Below are positions 60,797 through 64,000 of a DNA stretch of 64,000 bases, piece after piece; within the stretch, counting starts at the first letter, position 1, and each line of letters starts with the position of its first letter. The position numbers were made by a program, and so were the translations under genes. This DNA comes from JBBSBL01 sp963735885 (GTDB lineage Bacteria > Actinomycetota > Thermoleophilia > Solirubrobacterales > Solirubrobacteraceae): assembly GCA_963735885.1 (NCBI GenBank), contig CAVTMP010000004.1, positions 868,001 to 932,000 of the forward strand, read 5' to 3'. The notes beneath the pieces are model-generated. The model was not told the origin of the DNA. It saw only the letters and a program-made list of their open reading frames with translations, and ran no database searches.

Positions 60797-61981
60797 CTAG
60801 CTCACGCGGTCCCAGGCCCGCAGCGCGCCGAGTGGATCCACCGGGGAGCCGCCCTGGTACCAGCCCGGGGCGTTCCAGATCTCGAAGTGCAGGTGGCAGC
60901 CCTGCGCGTCGCCGGTGTCGCCGACGTAGCCGATCGTCTGGCCGGTGTAGACGCGCTCGCCCTTGCGGACGAGCGCCCGGGAGCGCAGGTGGGCGTACAT
61001 GAAGTCCCGGGTCGTCCCCGCCCCGTCGATCACGAGGTAGTTGCCGGCGGCGCCCTGGTAGCCCTCGTACTGGACGCGGCCGCCGCGCGCGGCGACGAGA
61101 CGGGTCCCGCAGGCGGCGAAGGTGTCCTGCCCCTGGTGGCTGTGGCCGGAGCGGCCCGCGCCGAAGCGCCCGGCGGACAGGCCGAACTGGTGGGCGCCGC
61201 GGATCGGGAACACGTAGGGGACGAAGGTGAACGAGCCGACCGTGGCCTGTCCCTCGCTCCCCAGCGCCTGGGCGCTGGACCGAACGCCCCGCGGCTGGTC
61301 GCCGATCGTGAGGCGGAACTGGTAGCGGCCCGCCGGCGGGACCCGGCCGTCGAGCGTCCCGCTCCAGCGCACGGTCCGCGGCGTACCGGGCGCGACTCCG
61401 TAGGCCGTCCACGAGGCGACGCCCTGCCCGTCGGAGAGCCGGACGAGATCGACCCGGACGTCCTGGGCCTTCGCGGTCTGCAGGACGTAGCTGACGCCGG
61501 CCCGGCGGCGGCCGTAGAAGATGACGCGGCTGGCCTCGAGCTCGGCGCGCACGCCGGAGCGGCTGGTGAGCGGGCTGCTGCGGTCGATGACGATCGTCGC
61601 CCGGCTCGCGGGGGAGGCGATGTCGCCGGAGGCCACGACCTGGACGGGCCCGGTGCGGGCCCCGGAGGGCACGTGGACCTCGACGGCGCCGGCCTTCGCG
61701 CGCCCCCGGGCCGCGGCGTCGTCGCCGCCGCCGCGGGCGCCGAGGAAGACGACGGCGAGGCGGCCGTCGAGGTGGCGCCCGCTCACGCGGACGGTGCCGC
61801 CCGGGCGCACCGCCGTGGCGGCGGTGCAGCGGGTGGCGCAGCGGACCGCGTCGGCCGTCGGGCGTGGGGCGGCAAATGCCCCGCCGTCGTAGGCGGCCGC
61901 GGGCAGCGCGGAGCCGGCGCCCAGCGCGGTCATCGTGATCGTGGCTGCCGCGCAGCGGCGCGCGACGGTTTCCGCTCGCAT
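60797..61981 (-). CDS. Secreted M23-family peptidoglycan endopeptidase
   Basis: 394 residues from ATG 61981. Signal peptide (AAATITMTALGAGSALPAAA), a beta-sandwich (IPT/TIG-like, CTAATAVRPGGTVRVSGRHL) domain, a second beta domain, and a C-terminal LytM/M23 peptidase: zinc motif GHSHQGQDTFAACG, MYAHLRSRALV and the second zinc/catalytic HLHFEIWN. It cuts peptide cross-links in the wall, as resuscitation and division hydrolases do. Its long leader carries a c-di-AMP riboswitch. Confidence 0.92.
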   Translation of the reverse strand: MRAETVARRCAAATITMTALGAGSALPAAAYDGGAFAAPRPTADAVRCATRCTAATAVRPGGTVRVSGRHLDGRLAVVFLGARGGGDDAAARGRAKAGAVEVHVPSGARTGPVQVVASGDIASPASRATIVIDRSSPLTSRSGVRAELEASRVIFYGRRRAGVSYVLQTAKAQDVRVDLVRLSDGQGVASWTAYGVAPGTPRTVRWSGTLDGRVPPAGRYQFRLTIGDQPRGVRSSAQALGSEGQATVGSFTFVPYVFPIRGAHQFGLSAGRFGAGRSGHSHQGQDTFAACGTRLVAARGGRVQYEGYQGAAGNYLVIDGAGTTRDFMYAHLRSRALVRKGERVYTGQTIGYVGDTGDAQGCHLHFEIWNAPGWYQGGSPVDPLGALRAWDRVS

Positions 61982-62007
61982 CGAGGTCGATGCCTCCCTT
62001 GTCTCGT

Positions 62008-62155
62008 GCCTGCGGGGTTAGCTGTCGGGCTCGCGCGAAGGGACCGCGCTACCGGGCGCCAGTGCCCGGATTCGCCCCTCGATCGCCACGTGGCGACCAG
62101 TGGGTTCCCCGCTCCTTCGTACCCGGCGGCAGGGACGAAGGACTCGGCTGGCGTG
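62008..62155 (-). ncRNA. c-di-AMP (ydaO/yuaA) riboswitch
   Basis: On the reverse strand the leader of the M23 gene contains the conserved landmarks in order: a TCCTTCGT/ACGAAGGA stem, GAGCGGGGAACCCA, GGGGCGAATCC, GTAGCGCGGTCCCTTC and the diagnostic CCCGACAGCTAACCCCGCAGGC-type ending (here GCCCGACAGCTAACCCCG). These match the ydaO motif, which binds c-di-AMP and turns off wall-hydrolase genes in actinobacteria. About 27 bases remain between its end and the ATG, so control may act on translation start or on a short terminator-like fold. Confidence 0.88.
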
Positions 62156-62172
62156 TCAATGCTTCTGTCCTC

Positions 62173-62178
62173 AACATA
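62173..62178 (-). promoter_or_regulatory. -10 element TATGTT of the riboswitch-M23 transcript
   Basis: TATGTT on the reverse strand 20-25 bases upstream of the riboswitch's first stem. It fits the TAnnnT pattern. Confidence 0.45.
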
Positions 62179-62283
62179 CACAGCGGGCGGGATAGGTTGC
62201 GCCGCCCGACGGGTGCGGGGCACCTCCGGGGTCCGATGGCCGGGGCCTCAGGGCTCCTACTTCCACGCCCGCGGGCGTTTCCC

Positions 62284-62289
62284 TATCAT
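62284..62289 (+). promoter_or_regulatory. -10 element TATCAT of rplM-rpsI
   Basis: TATCAT 41 bases before ATG 62331 of rplM. Confidence 0.45.
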
Positions 62290-62330
62290 GGGCCGCTCCG
62301 CCGCGCCCGACCGGCGCGGCGTCCTGCGTC

Positions 62331-62765
62331 ATGAAGACCTACGTCGCCAACCCGGAGACCCGCGATCGGCGCTGGTACGTCGTCGATGCCGAGGGCCAGA
62401 CCCTCGGCCGGCTGGCCACCCGCCTCGCCGACACCCTGCGCGGCAAGCTCAAGCCCGACTACACCCCGCACGTCGACACGGGCGACTTCGTGATCGTCGT
62501 CAACGCCGAGAAGATCGCCGTGACCGGCAACAAGCGCGCCGACAAGCGCTACTACCGGCACTCGGGGTATCCGGGTGGCCTGCGGTCCCGCACGCTGGAG
62601 GAGATGCTCCAGCGCCGGCCCGAGGAGGTCATCCGGCGTGCGGTGAAGGGGATGCTCCCCCGCAACCGGCTGGCCCGCCGGCAGATCACCAAGCTCAAGG
62701 TGTACGCCGGGCCCGAGCATCCCCACGCCGCCCAGCAGCCCGAACCCCTGGAGCTCTCCTCGTGA
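62331..62765 (+). CDS. rplM: 50S ribosomal protein L13
   Basis: 144 residues, normal length. KTYVANPETRDRRWYVVDAEGQTLGRLATRLA start, HVDTGDFVIVVNAEKIAVTGNK and RAVKGMLPRNRLARRQITKLKVYAG, all characteristic of L13. The stop overlaps the rpsI start (GTGA), giving the conserved rplM-rpsI pair. Confidence 0.96.
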   Translation: MKTYVANPETRDRRWYVVDAEGQTLGRLATRLADTLRGKLKPDYTPHVDTGDFVIVVNAEKIAVTGNKRADKRYYRHSGYPGGLRSRTLEEMLQRRPEEVIRRAVKGMLPRNRLARRQITKLKVYAGPEHPHAAQQPEPLELSS

Positions 62766-63681
62766 CCGAGCAGCCGCCGACCGACGAGCCTCAGGAGCCC
62801 GAGTCCGGCGCCGGCGAGCCGGCGGAGTCGCCGCCGGCGGACGAGCCGGCCGCGCCCGAGGCCGCCGCCGCGCCCGAGGCCGCGCCGGAGGCCGAGGCCG
62901 AGAGCCGCGCCGGAGGCCGAGGCCGCGGGCGGCCGCGCCCGAGGCCGAGACCGAGACCGCCCCCGAGCCTGACGCACCCGTGGCGCCCGAGGCCGAGCCG
63001 GCCGAGGCCGCCGCCGAGGCCGAGGCTCCGAGGGCCTCCGCCGAGGCCCCGCCGACCGAGCCCGCCGCGGAGCCGGAGCCCGTCGCGCCGCGCGAGAAGC
63101 CCGCGATCCCCGGCGCGGACCTCGAGCCCGACATCGTCCCCGAGGGCCAGGACGCCCTCGGCGCCGAGGGGGAGGGCGTCGTCGCCGAACCGGTCGAGGG
63201 CGAACCCGAGGCGGTCGCGCCGGCCGAGGGCGAGGAGGAGGAGGCCGCCGCCGAGGAGCAGCCGATCGCCGGTGCCACGATCGACCTCGCCAAGGGCGCG
63301 ACGTACAAGGCGACCGGCAAGCGCAAGAGCGCGGTCGCACGGGTCGTGCTCACGCCCGGCTCCGGCACCTACACGATCAACGGGCGCACGCTGGACGCGT
63401 TCTTCCCGCGGATCACGCTGCGCCGCGTCATCTGCCAGCCGCTCGAGACCGTCGGCTACGAGACCCGCATGGACGTCACCGCCCGCATCCACGGCGGCGG
63501 GGTGTCATCGCAGTCCGGGGCACTGCGCCACGGGATCGCGCGGGCGCTGCTCGAGGCCGATCCCAACCTCCGCGGCGAGCTCAAGCGCCGCGGGTTCCTC
63601 ACGCGCGACCCGCGCCGCAAGGAACGCAAGAAGGCCGGCCTGAAGAAGGCCCGCAAGCGGCCGCAGTTCTCCAAGCGGTAG
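62762..63681 (+). CDS. rpsI: 30S ribosomal protein S9 with long acidic N-terminal extension, two frameshifts
   Basis: The C-terminal 130 residues are standard S9: ATYKATGKRKSAVARVVLTPG, GRTLDAFFPRITLRRVICQPL, HGGGVSSQSGALRHGIARAL and the basic tail KKARKRPQFSKR. In front lie about 175 residues of Glu/Ala/Pro repeats starting at the GTG that overlaps rplM. Within this extension the frame must skip one base at 62912 (zero-frame GGA) and one at 62940 (zero-frame CGA), both directly before GAG; after correction the extension stays acidic throughout. S9 is essential and touches the P-site tRNA through its C-terminus, which is intact. Confidence 0.9.
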
Positions 63682-63706
63682 CGCTCCGGCGCCCGCGGCG
63701 GACGAC

Positions 63707-64000
63707 ATGACCCGCAGGCTGTTCGGCACGGACGGCGTCCGTGGCCCGGTCGGCGAGACGCTCACCCCCGAGCTCGTGCTCGCGCTCGGCCGCGCGGCGG
63801 TGCGCGGCCTCGACGCCGCGACGCCGCAGGTCCTGGTGATCCGCGACACCCGGGAGTCCGGCCCGATGCTCGAGTCCGCGCTCGCCGCCGGGATCGCCGA
63901 GGCCGGCGGGCACGCGCTGCTGGCCGGCATCCTCCCGACGCCCGCCGCGCCGCTGCTCATCGCCCGCCACGGACTCGATCTCGGCGCGGTCATCTCCGCC
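63707..64000 (+). CDS. glmM: Phosphoglucosamine mutase, 5' part
   Basis: First 98 residues, cut by the window end. LFGTDGVRGPVGETLTPELV is the N-terminal signature of GlmM and VLVIRDTRESGPMLESALAAGI continues the first domain; the active-site Ser lies beyond the window. It converts glucosamine-6-phosphate to glucosamine-1-phosphate for UDP-GlcNAc. The rplM-rpsI-glmM order is conserved in actinobacteria. Confidence 0.93.
   Translation, partial: MTRRLFGTDGVRGPVGETLTPELVLALGRAAVRGLDAATPQVLVIRDTRESGPMLESALAAGIAEAGGHALLAGILPTPAAPLLIARHGLDLGAVISA

Noticed and set aside
60734..62330. Long forward frame opposite the M23 gene running toward rpsI
   Set aside because: Antisense to a clear M23 peptidase and riboswitch; low-complexity translation. 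Only its last part, from GTG 62762, is real (rpsI).
1..64000. CRISPR arrays, insertion sequences, prophage, tRNA or rRNA genes
   Set aside because: No regularly spaced repeats, transposase or integrase motifs, terminal inverted repeats or cloverleaf-like sequences were seen by eye.

Overview
This window comes from a very GC-rich, strand-switching bacterial chromosome. Several features point to an actinobacterium, probably of the Thermoleophilia/Solirubrobacterales type (inference): almost every third codon position is G or C, a mycobacterial-type CysM-CysO-Mec cysteine route is present, murI-rph-rdgB and rplM-rpsI-glmM sit in actinobacterial-style clusters, and a ydaO-type c-di-AMP riboswitch precedes an M23 peptidase. 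I see no rRNA, tRNA, insertion sequence, prophage or CRISPR array.

Layout. 0-10 kb: the 3' end of gltD, a gene remnant, a secreted penicillin-acylase-family hydrolase, an FMO-TetR operon with two matching palindromes in its promoter, and a polyamine-type ABC transporter (potA-potD-potB-potC). 10-24.7 kb: an unrecognised zinc-motif protein, a sigma factor fused to a zinc-finger/membrane tail, a large secreted protein, an ARPP-1-like protein, a HAD hydrolase, FxsA, a STAS protein, a MIP18-type protein, a subtilase and a wax-ester synthase with a repetitive tail. 24.7-35.9 kb: a toxin-antitoxin-like pair, an amidohydrolase, then acyl-CoA dehydrogenase, ispH and a metallophosphoesterase (all three full of frameshifts), a redoxin, a heme-oxygenase-fold protein and a group of cupredoxin/membrane/secreted proteins. 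36-42.3 kb: SCO1, a NarL-type two-component pair, and moeB-cysO-cysM-tatA-mec. 42.3-50.2 kb: single genes including nadB, a histone-deacetylase-like hydrolase, a glycosyltransferase and an MBL hydrolase. 50.3-64 kb: housekeeping genes (murI, rph, rdgB, CDF transporter, hup, pyrF, LysM protein, dac, pfkB-type kinase, guaB3, guaA, M23 peptidase behind the riboswitch, rplM, rpsI, glmM).

The most striking signal is genome-wide: about 45 isolated single-base gains break otherwise well conserved genes, including guaA, ispH and rpsI, which are normally essential. In roughly two thirds the zero-frame codon at the break is an A-ending codon (most often CGA, next GGA), and the conserved protein resumes after skipping one base. 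This is either a patchy insertion-type sequencing error or +1 recoding at rare codons; the sequence alone cannot decide. Other signals are many predicted leaderless promoters (TAnnnT 6-10 bases before the start codon), an interleaved double inverted repeat at 24.85 kb, and a CysO whose GG terminus is masked by two extra residues next to its JAMM peptidase.
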